Shown piece by piece: positions 22,600 through 32,698 of a stretch of 64,000 nt of DNA. Under the pieces are notes generated by a model that was given only the letters and a program-made list of their open reading frames with translations, did not search any database and was not told where the DNA came from. The stretch spans positions 248,749,919-248,813,918 of the forward strand of contig CM077643.1 of NCBI GenBank assembly GCA_039707465.1. Reading direction: 5' to 3'. The stretch comes from Rhabdophis nuchalis (taxonomy: Eukaryota > Chordata > Lepidosauria > Squamata > Natricidae). The number at the start of each line of letters is the position of its first letter. The first letter of the stretch is position 1. A program made the position numbers and the translations under genes.

Positions 22600-22960
22600 C
22601 CCGCATTGCATTAAAATCCTCCTGGGCCTGCCAGCTCAGTGACATCATCCGTGGTTTATTAATGGCCCCACAGTTGTTTATTTCAGCACTTGGTGACACC
22701 AGCCATCCATTTCAGTAGAGGACACTGAGCGGGATGAAACGGGTTGTATTTTTGCCTTAAGGGAATTAATGTTGCGCTACACACAATGCAAACTGCTGAA
22801 AAGCAGTGGGGTCGCTTGATGCAGTCTTTGTTAACAGCGAGCAATGTAATTAATTACAGAGAAGAGGCCGAGGTGAAAAGTCATTTTCTGCATACAGGAA
22901 TGCTCTTGAAACGTCCACTAAGCGCAATTAGCTTGAAATAAAGTTGGAACAAATGGGCCA
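22600..22960. promoter_or_regulatory. Candidate conserved non-coding element
   Basis: Repeat-free sequence with clustered factor-like sites: TTATTAATGGCCCCACAG, TTGTTAACAGCGAGC, TAATTAATTACAG, GCGCAATTAGCTTG and CTGCATACAGGAATG. The density of homeodomain-type cores and lack of transposon features suggest a constrained enhancer. No alignment was possible, so this is inference. Confidence 0.25.
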
Positions 22961-23029
22961 CAAGCCCTGGTCCACCGTGATCCTTTAGAAATCTATCTGT
23001 GCTTGGCCTCACTCATAACAGATAACAGA

Positions 23030-23068
23030 TAACAGATTAACATCTAGTCCAACCCCCTGCCCAAGCAA
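23030..23068 (-). mobile_element. CR1 tail fragment
   Basis: ATCTAGTCCAACCCCCTGCC is the inverted CR1 3' end. Only about 40 bp is recognisable, next to a short ATAACAG tandem. Confidence 0.45.
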
Positions 23069-23219
23069 CCTCCTGATTGGGAGACGAGAGCTCCACATAA
23101 TGAAAGGCAAAACTCTGTAACTTTAGAACAGATACTTTATTTTGAAAAAGAAAAGAAGGATTAGGGGTGACATAATAGCAGTGTTCCAATATTTGAGGGG
23201 CTGCCACAAAGAAGAGGGG

Positions 23220-23747
23220 CAGAGGTGGTATTTAGCCAGTTCTGACCGGTTCTAGCGAACCAGTAGCAGAAATTTTGAGTAGTTCGGAGAATCAGCTGGC
23301 GGGACCCGCCCACATCTATTCGCCACCTCTCGAATCCCAGCTGATTGGCTGGGTCTTCTTTTGTTGCCCTGCACAGGAGAATGGAGCTGGAAAGCAGGTT
23401 AGTGGAATTGGGAGGGATTGGGAATTTTGCAGTAACCTTCCACCAGGAGTGGGCAGGGAATGGGGAATTTGCAGTATCCTTCCACTGGAGTGGGGAGGGA
23501 ATGGGGAGTTTGCAATATCCTTCCCATAGAAGTGGGCAGGGAATCGGGATGTTGCAGTATCCTTCCCCTGGAGTGGGGTGGGAGATTTTGCAGTAACCTT
23601 CCCATGGGAGTGGGGAGGGAATGGGGATGTTGCAGTATCTTTCCCCTGCCGTGCCCACCAAGCCACATTCACCAAGCCACACCACACCACGTCCACCAAG
23701 CCATGTCCATAGAACCAGTAGTAATCTTTTTTTAAATCCCACCACTG
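23220..23747 (-). mobile_element. hAT-type MITE with internal minisatellite, TSD AAGAGGGG
   Basis: The ends are CAGAGGTGGTATTTAGCC and AAATCCCACCACTG. The perfect 8-bp duplication AAGAGGGG lies at 23212-23219 and 23748-23755. Length is 528 bp against about 265-290 bp for sister copies at 737 and 50871. The excess is an internal tandem array at about 23405-23645. Overlapping open frames on both strands are products of that array. Confidence 0.9.
23405..23645 (+). repeat. Minisatellite, about six units of about 41 bp
   Basis: Each unit contains a version of TTGCAGTATCCTTCCC, GGAGTGGGGAGGG and AATGGGGA. Units differ at a few positions. Related MITE copies carry one or two units, so the array expanded inside this insertion or its immediate source. 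Confidence 0.85.
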
Positions 23748-24015
23748 AAGAGGGGGGCAATGTGTTCGCCAAAGCAGCAGAAAGCAGGACAAGAAGCTAT
23801 GGATGGAAACTAATCAAGGAGAGGAGCAACCTAGAACTAAGGATAAATTTCCTAACAGTGAAGACAATTAACCCGTGGAACTGCTTCAGATGTTGTGGAT
23901 GCTCCAACATTGGAAGAGACTGGGCAACCATTTGTCTGAAATGGTATAGGGTTTCCTACTGAGTAGAGGGTTGGAGTAGAAGACCTCCAAGGTCTTTTCA
24001 ATTCTATTATTCTGT

Positions 24016-24839
24016 TCCTTTATTCTGTTTATTTTAAAATATTTGAGAATCCCTTTTTGTGGAGTGCCACCTTATGCATATTTACTTACAAGTACATCTC
24101 ATAGTGCTCAAATAAGGTTATGCTCAAGTGAGGATCCGAAAAACTGTGACAAAAATCAAGAGAGATCTGTGTCAGCTTTTTGGGAAAAATCTTATTGGTT
24201 CCTTCTCCCCTGCATTTTATTCTTTGAGGTGGGTAGAGAGAGGGTGAAAAACAATCAGGCATGTGGGGTCTTTCTTACAGAACTTTGTAGTCTACCCAGC
24301 TAATCAAGGTACAAAACGATGACTCCATTTCCTAATGTCCATCTTTACTTGAATTACAACAAAGCAAGGACTCCGATAGTCAAAACAATTAAACAGAAGG
24401 TTAGACTAATAGGGGATGAAGACTTGAAGGTGTGCAAGGAATACCATTGAGCCAGACCTGGGTATAGCTGAGTAAATACAATTCCCTTCTTTGTGCCACT
24501 GAGGTTTCTTGGCAGCTGGCTGATGTTTGGAGTGGCTGATATATGTGACTTTGTGTCTGAATCTTGAAGCTTGGCTGGGAGATTAGAGCTCAAACCAACC
24601 TTTGGGCTAAAGAAAGCATCAGGCTGGTCAAAATTGTTCAGCTTCAATGTCCTCATCAGGATCGAGAATGCATTTGTAGTGTAATTAATGAAGAAAAAGC
24701 AAGGTGGCCACCATCATTGTCCTGCTCCCAGGGGAAAGTGAGATGGTGGCAGCAAAGAAAGATTGAACTGTTCAACAGTATCTTGCTGCCAGAGGCCCAT
24801 TTCCTTGTCCACCCAAACAAACTTTCTTTTTTTCAATGT
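24016..24839. other. Unannotated stretch
   Basis: No supported gene. A frame beginning near 24564 runs into the purine repeat and is not a credible gene. Confidence 0.35.
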
Positions 24840-25006
24840 GGAGGGGGAGGAGGAAGGGGAGGAGGTGGAAGAAGAGGAAGAGGAAGAGGAAGAAGAAGAA
24901 GAAGAAGAAAGAAGAAGAAGAAGAAGAAGAAGAAGAAGAAGAAGAAGAAGAAGAAGAAGAAGAAGAAGAAGAAGAAGAAGAAGAAGAAGAAGAAGAAGAA
25001 GAAGAA
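24840..25006 (+). repeat. Long (GAA)n polypurine array
   Basis: GAGGGGGAGGAGG-type sequence grades into about 100 bp of pure GAA units, giving a purine run of about 165 nt with only one or two pyrimidines. Frames across it encode poly-Lys, poly-Glu or poly-Arg, and on the other strand poly-Leu or poly-Ser; all are artefacts. Confidence 0.97.
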
Positions 25007-25735
25007 TTATTATTGTGGTGGTTATTAAGATCTGCAGGAAAGGCCCTTCTGAAGACAACCCTGCCAGAAAAAATCCACCTTTCTCTCACCTTGGAAATGA
25101 CTATACCTGGTCAACATTCAATCTATGTTATACTATTTAGAATTTGAACGCTAATATATGTTGAAAATTTTAGTACTTTTCTAGTTTTGCTTCCTCTGAT
25201 TTTAGCATTACTGTTGTTTATAAATTGAGGTTGCACATTTCACTTCTGTTTTGAGCAGTTTTGTTCAAAACTGTTTTGTTTTAAATTGCTAAGAGTGTTA
25301 AAAAAAACCATAGTTGAAAAAAAAAACCTCCTCTAATTTGCTATAGGTAAAACCCTATCCTTTCTCAACTATTGTTGAATGATAGGAAGAAGGAAGGATT
25401 TTTCAGCCTGGCCATCCACAAAGGCAAAATGACATCTGACAATTGCTGGGGAGAGACCATTGTGATGATGAGACCTAGATGGATCTTGTTCTGACCTAGG
25501 CTTCCCATGATCATCAAGCAAACTCCTCATCCCGATAAAACCTCTTTTATTTAGGTTAAAGGGAATTCTTCTCCAGCAAAGTCCCAGCCAACAGTTTTTC
25601 ATAAGATTTCACGACTATAGACCTTTATCAGGCTTGGAGAGCTGCCAGGGCAATATCTTCCAAATGCCATGCTGTAGCAGCAATTACTTGGCAAGAAATC
25701 AGGAACAGATTTTCACCCTGATGAATTGAACTAAT
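25007..25735. other. Unannotated stretch
   Basis: No gene or clear repeat recognised. Confidence 0.35.
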
Positions 25736-26093
25736 TGTCTCCTGCAAACCCCCCATCCCCTTTCGCTCTTCTTTATTCCCTATGGGAGAAGCCATTCACT
25801 GTTCAACTGTGCTTTTACTCCCAGGTCGGCCCTTGTTCCTTAGCTGTTCCCTTCTCCTGGCAGCTCTGTGCATGTGCAAATCGGGAACAGGCTCCAGCTG
25901 TTCTTCTTCCCCACTGATCTCCGACTCTGAAGGCAGCTGATAACTGTTGCATGGCCCTGGCCCCATCTCTGCCTCTGATGCAGGGCACTCATTAGAGCCT
26001 TCCCCAGACTCCAGGACTGGCCCATGTTCCTCCTCAATCTCCTCACTGTCTGAGTCTGCCACCAGCTCCACTGGCTGCTGGCGGGCCACAACA
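25736..26093 (-). mobile_element. Possible LTR or dispersed repeat with an acidic short frame
   Basis: The plus strand runs from TGTCTCC to CCACAACA, so the minus strand opens TGTTGTGGCCC, similar in form to the gypsy LTR start TGTTGTGTTC. An AATAAAG signal lies on the minus strand near 25770. A minus frame of 97 codons (25796-26089) encodes an acidic Ser/Glu-rich peptide (ADSDSEEIEEEHGP, SESEISGEEEQLEP) ending basic. I could not find a target duplication, and the boundaries are guesses. Confidence 0.3.
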
Positions 26094-26626
26094 GATATAG
26101 GAGTTTAAAGCAAACACAATGGACTAAGATGGACTAGGAGAAAAACATTGGAATGTACTGAACCTGTACAATGTATGAGATTCAGAATCAGATGGTGAGC
26201 TGAGAAAACTGGTTAGTGCAGGGGTCCTGTACACATATGCACAAATATAACTTTGCTCTTTTTCATGTATGCATCACTACAAAGGGGCCTTTGAGAGAAG
26301 GGAATGTTCCATGTGCAACATAGCTAGAACAGTTCCATATGGGCACTGACTGTGAGCCTCCCTTGACATGTACAGTGAAAGTAGCACCTGCAGACAGCTA
26401 CAAATTTGCCTGTTATTAATAAAGAGAGGACTTCAGCTGAAACAATGGAATGGATTAATAGCAATGTCAGCTAATTTTCAAGGCCACCTAAAATATTTAC
26501 AGCCAACTGGAGTGCATGTCTGGGATTAGCAACATTTAACTGTAGAGTTTCCAATAGCGAATTGCGAAACAGTAAACCGGTGCCCTGTGGTGGCAATTAA
26601 AATTAAAAAAGCAAAAGCTTCAATCC

Positions 26627-27052
26627 ATGTACATTATTTTGATATTAAAACCATGTGGCAATATATGTACTTTATTTCTTTACAGGGGGTTGCTTCTTAA
26701 TTGTGGTTCTGTCTTGTGGACAGAATCTAAAAGGATTTTAAGACTTACGAGTAAGGGATACTTGCTGAGAATTCACTCAACTTTTAGAACAGGGAGGATT
26801 CCCTTCTTAATTTGGAAAATGAAAGAAGAACTAATTAACAAATGGAATGGTTCTCTTTCCATATCTGAAAACACATGGTTGAACGCTTCATACGGTATAG
26901 AAAGGGGAATACAAGAAGAAAAGCATCTCCATCTAAATGTAGAGCTGGTTGAAATGGCCATGAAGTTCTTATGGGACATGTCTTCTCCTAAAGAGCCTTG
27001 GCCAGAACAATTCTTACTTCCTGAAAGTTTAATTTGGAGCCCTCTGAAGAAT
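26627..27052 (+). other. Open frame of unknown origin
   Basis: A frame stays open for about 140 codons before it enters the repeat at 27053. Its composition is protein-like (motifs WKMKEELINKWNG, LLPESLIWSPLKN) rather than repetitive. A TTTATTTCTTTACAG acceptor-like sequence lies just inside it at about 26670-26685. I recognise no family. It could be an old exon, a decayed transposon frame or chance. Confidence 0.15.
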
Positions 27053-27830
27053 GCTGAATTTTTGTGGAGTATAAGACACACATTTCCCCACCTAAAAGAG
27101 GCTGAAAATTCGTGTGCATCTTATAATTCGAATGTAGCTTTTTGGAAGCTTTTTTTCCAGCACTAATGAGGTGGTAATGAGTGAAGCAATCCTCCGTGCT
27201 TTGTCTGCAGGCAGAGCTTGGAAAAATCAGAAGATAGCTTCACTCATTATCACCTCGCTGAAAAAAAAGCTTTTGAGTATTTTTACTGCAGTGTACTGTT
27301 TGTTGGAAAAAATACCTGGGTTTGTTCCAGCTGGGAGAAGCCAATGACAAAAGATTTGAAGACTGTCTTAAGAGGTACTTCTTTTGTCCAGTTTCTATTT
27401 TTGGGACAATCCTTTCAAGGAGAAGGCAGAGAGTTCCTGTGACTATGTGATTTCTATTCTTTGGGGGATAATCCCTTTAAAGGCAAGGTAGGGATTTTTC
27501 TATCAGCTATCTGAATTTTCTCAATGGTTTCCTTCAGGCAAGCACTGGGCTGGTTTGTTGATTCAGCTTTGTTACATTTTTACAAGGTGTGAAGTGCTTT
27601 TGGCTGAATGCCCAGACATCTAGTTAAGTTTATTAAGAGTTTCCTGGGCCACCTGGGAAAAGAAAAAAGTGGCAAACAGTTTTATTATACTATTGTGTTT
27701 GCTTGTTTTTCTGGTGTTATGGGAATAAAAATGAATATCTAGTAGCCAGAATTCCCCCCCCCCTATTTTCCTCCCCAAAAACAAAGGTGTGTCTTATATC
27801 CTGGTGTATCTTATACTCCGAAAAATACAG
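27053..27830. mobile_element. DNA transposon with GGAGTATAAGAC terminal repeats
   Basis: GAATTTTTGTGGAGTATAAG at the left and CTTATACTCCGAAAAATAC at the right form inverted termini, each with a second nearby GCATCTTATAA or TGTCTTATAT motif. The interior is about 730 bp without a transposase frame. The superfamily is not assigned. Confidence 0.6.
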
Positions 27831-28389
27831 TATCTTGCTAAGTCCTTTTCATGTGAAGAAGTGAAGAGAGCAAACTGCTCACATTGTTAATCAATGCATT
27901 TAGATGAAATTTGATGAATTTCAAAGCAGTCAAAGACCAACATGTGATTGAATGTTATAGACCTTATAGACCAACATATGTGATCTATAAGGGAGGTCAT
28001 AAAGGATAATGAAGTTTCTGTTGTAGCCTTTCCATTTGCTGATCATTCCCAATTCACTTCAAACCTGACCTACAGTTTTTCCATGTCACCCTTGCTATCT
28101 CCACATTTCCAAAACCTTTCAACAAGACGCTGTGGGCAAACCCAGAATGCTGGTTTAACATGTTTTCATCCAGTCTGTAGAATGGCAAATAAATATGCCA
28201 GTATAAATTGATATGTTCTGATTCCTATGCTGACTTGGTTCATGAGTTGACCTATTCTGTCAGTGTTAATTTTGAGATCAGTTAGTGGGGAGGCGGGAGA
28301 AAAAGAAAGGTCAATTACTCTTCCTATCTTGGAGAGGAGGCAGATTTGACAGGTAGACCTGTATGTTTAATGAGCTGTCAGGATCTCAC

Positions 28390-28680
28390 CTACTAGGATC
28401 TTCTAGTCCAATCCCCTGCTCAAAGCAGGAATCTTTATTGTATCCCAAATAAATGGTTGTCCGGACTTTTCTTGAAGACCTTCTGAGATGGAATACTTAC
28501 AATTCCAGGAGGCAACCTAATTCATTGATTAATTGTTGTTACTGTCAGGAAATTCCTCCTTAGTTCTAGATTGGATCTCTTAATTAGTTTCTGCCCCATT
28601 GCTTCTTGTCTTGCACTCATGTGCTTTGGAGAATATGTCAACCCCCCTTCTCTGTGACAGCCCCTCAAGTACTAGTAGAC
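28390..28680 (-). mobile_element. CR1 LINE fragment
   Basis: The inverted CR1 3' end begins TCTTCTAGTCCAATCCCC and includes GATTAATTGTTGTTACTGTC and TGCCCCATTGCTTCTTG. It is more diverged than the copies at 58570 and 61000. Confidence 0.8.
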
Positions 28681-28689
28681 AGGTCTCAT

Positions 28690-29424
28690 GCGAGGGGCAT
28701 GACTACAGCCACCACTGACATGACAGGAATTTGTGTGCAAGGCTTGTGTTGGGAAATATTACTTTAACATGAGATCAGATGAATGCAAAATTATGTACTG
28801 GAGATGAGATAATGACGCATGAGGACATATCAAACTACAGATAGCACGGCATTTTTGGGATGTACCTACTGATGAGCCCTAAATGCTTGCAAGTCAAATC
28901 CTCATACCAGGTATCTTCAAGCTAATCTGTGGCAAACCAATCAGTTTCTGAGCAAACCACCCCAGTGCTCCCAAGTACTCTGTGAATTAATAATCTGCAT
29001 TTCCAGGCTTTGAAACTATTACTAAACACATAGAGAGACCGCAAAATGTTCTGTTCACTATGGCTAAGATCTGCATGGTAGCTAGGATTTCATAAGCTCC
29101 GTTGTGTTGGCCAATGTTGAGGTTGTCTGTTTTTCTGGACTGCATCGAATGAACTTTTAATATTTTCTGTCCCTAAATAGTGGGAAATGGTTACCAAATT
29201 TTCACAGCCGTGATCTGAAGGGGCTCTGGGTTTGCAGAACAGGTGTGTTGAGAGCTGCAGGTAGCCCTGGTGCTTCAGGCTGTCCACCCCTGCCCGTCTT
29301 CTGAAGAGTGAGGCGGGTTGGGTGACTCTTTTGAGGCATTTTAGGTATACTAGGAGTTGGCCGTCACATTATTTAGAAGTCCTAGATTAATGGGGATTAA
29401 AGGACCATAGCCCACTCAGGGGTG
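28690..29424. other. Unannotated stretch
   Basis: No supported gene; nothing repeat-like that I can name. Confidence 0.35.
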
Positions 29425-29572
29425 TCTGCAGAGTGTAGTCAAATGTATCAAGATGGTGGCATGACAGTGCATTTAAACATTTTTAAAAGTTTATTGAGGG
29501 TCCAAGTGACATTTAAAAAATGTGGAGTTTCTACTGCACTGCTGCAGTCGCCATCTTGACTTTTTTGACCCA
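29425..29572. mobile_element. Possible MITE with AAGATGGTGGC ends
   Basis: ATCAAGATGGTGGCATGACAG and CAGTCGCCATCTTGAC are inverted with respect to each other. A similar right end (CTCACCATCTTGACTTTTTT) lies at 51248-51270. The target duplication is unclear. Confidence 0.35.
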
Positions 29573-30313
29573 TCCTGGGGACCTGTCAGTGGCAATCAAC
29601 GCCTTACTCCAAATGAGTGGTTTTTTTTCTCTGCCTCTGCCATGATATTTCATTCAACTCCAGTCATTTGTTAACACAAATGCCTGAAAGCAAATAACTT
29701 TTTTTTAAAGTGTAAATATGGAGTGTTTCCTCCCCCCCCCCCCCCGGCTTTGTTCCATCTGCTGAAAATGTGCAGTAGTAGTTTTGACCCTTGTCTAAAC
29801 CAGGCGAGCTCCTTTTCAGGCAAGTTTGGGAGGTAAATGAACTGTCTGGCTGCTTTTCTTGGCAACCTCGTCTATTAGTGGGAGGTGGCAGTAACGAGAA
29901 CATGAGGAAGGCTGAAAGTGTTTACTTAAAACTTTCGCCAAATGGCTAGGGAGAGTTAAGATAAATCATAACTGTCAATGATGACAACTTTAGACTGCTA
30001 CTAGTTCACTCCTGTTTATGCACTTTTCAAAAAGTTGCATTTGGAGGGAGCGGAATAGGAGATTCAGATTAGAAACAGGCAGCGGTTTTATTGACACATG
30101 CCATCCCATGCTCCAATGTAAATCGTTTGGCCTCTGTTCCATAAACGACATGGAAGACTTGCAGGAAGCAGGCTGTGTAGCTTCACACAACACTTGAGAG
30201 CTAATATTTTTAAGTATGTCTCCAAAATATGTATCTCTGACTCATATTTCCCCAAAGAATAAAGTCCATACATCAGTGCAAACTTATTACTTTCTGTCTC
30301 CCTCCCTATTTCT

Positions 30314-30322
30314 CTACACACA

Positions 30323-30409
<87 letters not shown>
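30314..30409 (+). repeat. Compound (CA)n(GA)n microsatellite
   Basis: About 13 CA units followed by about 34 GA units. Open frames over it are low-complexity artefacts. Confidence 0.97.
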
Positions 30410-30410
<1 letters not shown>

Positions 30411-31964
30411 AGAAGCAAGCCAAAAAATGTTACAGCATTTGGCCATGTGGGATTGCTAAACAGAATCCATCTTTTCCTTTTTCCCACTCTTGTCTTGTTT
30501 GCCTTAAGAAAGGGAAAAAAATCCAGGATCTAATGTGGTAATTTAGCTTCTGCTCTGATCTTGGGGTTTCATATGGAAAAGAACGCAACTTCATTAACTA
30601 GCCTTAGAAACTTTTATCCTTGAAAGTTCGTGGTTAGGCTGGCAACCATTTTTAGATTCAATGCTACATTAAGAAATTAAGCAATCTGATCCTTAATGGA
30701 GTTTTCTGCTTTTCATTGGGAAAGCTGCTGCAAATGTTTTGTTGTTTTGTTTGTTTTCTCTTTAAAGATGCAGGCACTGTACAACTAACCCTTTGTTAAA
30801 GGAGCTACATAGATTCTCGAACATTTCTCTTATTTTGCTATCATCCTGAAGTATCCATTTCTTTGTGTTTCTTCATGTGCAACAGGAAGCCTTAATTTGT
30901 CCCATCTATTTTGTGCAATCGCTTCATTTTTTTATAAGGGCCTATTTGTATATACTTGTCTAATGCTAAATAACAGTTCCTGGCCATAAGTAAAAAAACT
31001 GGTGAGTGTTCATTTTCCTTGCAAAACTTGAATGTTCAGTGAGTGAAAGCATTTGACCAAACATGGAAAATAGCTGCTCATCTGATTTATTTTTCAAACT
31101 CTAGATATTAATCATCACTCTGGCTGAAGATCTTCTAAAGCAAACGAAGATGAGGGATGGACAATCTACTGTCTCCAACTACATAGCAGCAATAGACCTC
31201 TTTTTTGCAATCTTAGATCATACCATGACAGTTAGAAGACAAATCACCCAAGATTAACAGCGTTGTTTTTGTTTCAAAATGAAAAATAAAATATAATTTA
31301 AATCTATTAAGCCTTTGTGAGGATTGAAACACATTTCACTCAAAAAAATCTCTTTGCATCTGAACAAATCAACAATAGCAACAACAAAAGACCTGTTCAC
31401 TCCATGACATCATACCCCTTGTGGCCTTCCATCATCCCTTTCAGTGGATGGCCCATTGCTCCAAAAATGGTCTGCCTCCTGGATCATGTAATTCATACAA
31501 AGTTGAAACTTTAAATCAAAGCTTCAACTTAATGTGAATTCTAAGATCCAGTGAGAATATGAGTCCATCTTTTTATTTAATGTGCCTGATCCAGCCTATT
31601 AGGACCTACAGTTAAGTGACTGCTTGATGATCCAAGATCACATGTCTAAAAGAATGAAGGGTAGGCACAGTTATATCTGTGGAAGACAGAATTGATAGGA
31701 TACCAGCAGTGTTTGCATCTTGGTGACTGTGTAGATTTTTTCCATGCCGGAGATCACAGCATCACTCTCTGATACTACATCCTGGGTATTTTGTATATTT
31801 AGTTAAAAGAAGTATCCTTGCAAGAGGCCAAGACCAAGGAGATAATAGATAACTTCAAGAGATAAGCAACATGAGCTGAAACCTATCTCTATTAACACCA
31901 AAAAGCTCCTGAATTCTGAGAACAAACTTTTTTCATCTCTGAACTTGCTCATATAAAAAAAATT
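30410..31964. other. Unannotated AT-rich stretch
   Basis: No repeat family or coding signal recognised up to the CR1 that hosts the gypsy element. Confidence 0.35.
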
Positions 31965-31969
31965 ACAAG

Positions 31970-32408
31970 TGGAGACTCTAGAAAGAGTGCAGAGAAGAGC
32001 AACAAAGATGATTAGGGGACTGGAGACTATAAAACATATGAAGAACGGTTGCAGGAACTGGTTATGTCTAGTTTAATAAAAAGAAGGGCTAGGGGAGACA
32101 TGATAGCAGTCTTCCAATATCTCAGGGGTTGCCACAAAGAAGAAGGTGTCAAACTATTCTCCAAAGGAGCTGAGGGCAGAACAAGAAGCAATGGGTGGAA
32201 ACTAATCAAGGAGAGAAGCAACTTGGAACTGAGGAGAAATTTCCTGACAGTGAGAACAATTAATAAGTGGAACAGCTTGCCTCCAGAAGTTGTGTATGCC
32301 CCAACACTGCAAGTCTTTAAGAAGTTGTTGGATAGCCATTTGTCTGAAATGGTATAGGGTTTCCTGACTGGGCAGGGAGTTGGACTAGATGACTTCCAAG
32401 GTCCCTTC
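31970..32408 (+). mobile_element. CR1 LINE 3' part, left of the gypsy insertion
   Basis: It encodes the C-terminal part of CR1 ORF2 in a damaged frame (open at 32049-32357, motifs RGDMIAVFQYLRGCHKEEG and LIKERSNLELRRNF), followed by the CR1 3' tail ACTAGATGACTTCCAAGGTC. The gypsy element begins at 32409, and the CR1 tail resumes at 37243 after it, ending in TATTGTATTATTG. Confidence 0.9.
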
Positions 32409-32663
32409 TGTTAGATGGGTTCACAGAGGAGTCCAGACCGGTAAGTTTCCAAGGCTTTATTTAGTAACAGCAACGATAAGCAAGTCAAAACGGTAACGAA
32501 GTAAAAAGCGTGCGCCTTCTGTCTGACAGCTCTTTTATATAGAGCTGTCAGACAGAGAACCAATCGGCGCGTCTCCCGCTCTCGGCTGCAGCCAGTCGCA
32601 TCTTAACCAATCAGACGCAACTGGCTGTTGCCGGGGAATTTGAGCGGCTATCAGAACACAACA
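32409..32663 (-). repeat. Gypsy 3' LTR, 255 bp, complete
   Basis: The plus strand begins TGTTAGATGG and ends AACACAACA. On the minus strand it carries, in order, CCAAT-type boxes (GATTGG), a TATATAAAA box, and an AATAAA signal opposite 32456-32461. The TATA box lies in the 9-nt loop between CTGTCTGACAGCTC (32519-32532) and GAGCTGTCAGACAG (32542-32555), a perfect inverted repeat. Confidence 0.95.
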
Positions 32664-32676
32664 CTCCTTCCCCCCC
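32664..32676 (-). other. Polypurine tract of the gypsy element
   Basis: On the minus strand GGGGGGGAAGGAG directly abuts the 3' LTR start TGTTGTG, the expected position for plus-strand priming. Confidence 0.85.
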
Positions 32677-32698
32677 AGCGAGTACGCATGCGGGCCCA

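Larger units (their letters stand above)
23161..24015 (+). mobile_element. CR1 LINE 3' part, split by a MITE
   Basis: The CR1 coding segment GGGGTGACATAATAGCAG ... GCCACAAAGAAG at 23161-23219 resumes at 23756 with ATGGATGGAAACTAATCAAG and ends in TTGGAGTAGAAGACCTCC near 23980. A hAT-type MITE with perfect duplication lies between. Frame and stops show that the copy is dead. Confidence 0.85.

Noticed and set aside
22208..22699. 163-codon minus-strand frame
   Set aside because: No recognisable domain, overlapping frames on both strands, and the region looks like non-coding unique DNA.
23405..23645. CRISPR-like array
   Set aside because: Repeats are contiguous without unique spacers and lie inside a eukaryotic transposon.
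23161..23792. 203- and 158-codon minus frames with repeated Pro-rich units
   Set aside because: Periodic reading of the minisatellite inside a MITE.
24564..25147. Several open frames of 100-150 codons encoding poly-Lys, poly-Glu, poly-Arg, poly-Leu or poly-Ser
   Set aside because: They are all readings of the GAA microsatellite and have no other protein features.
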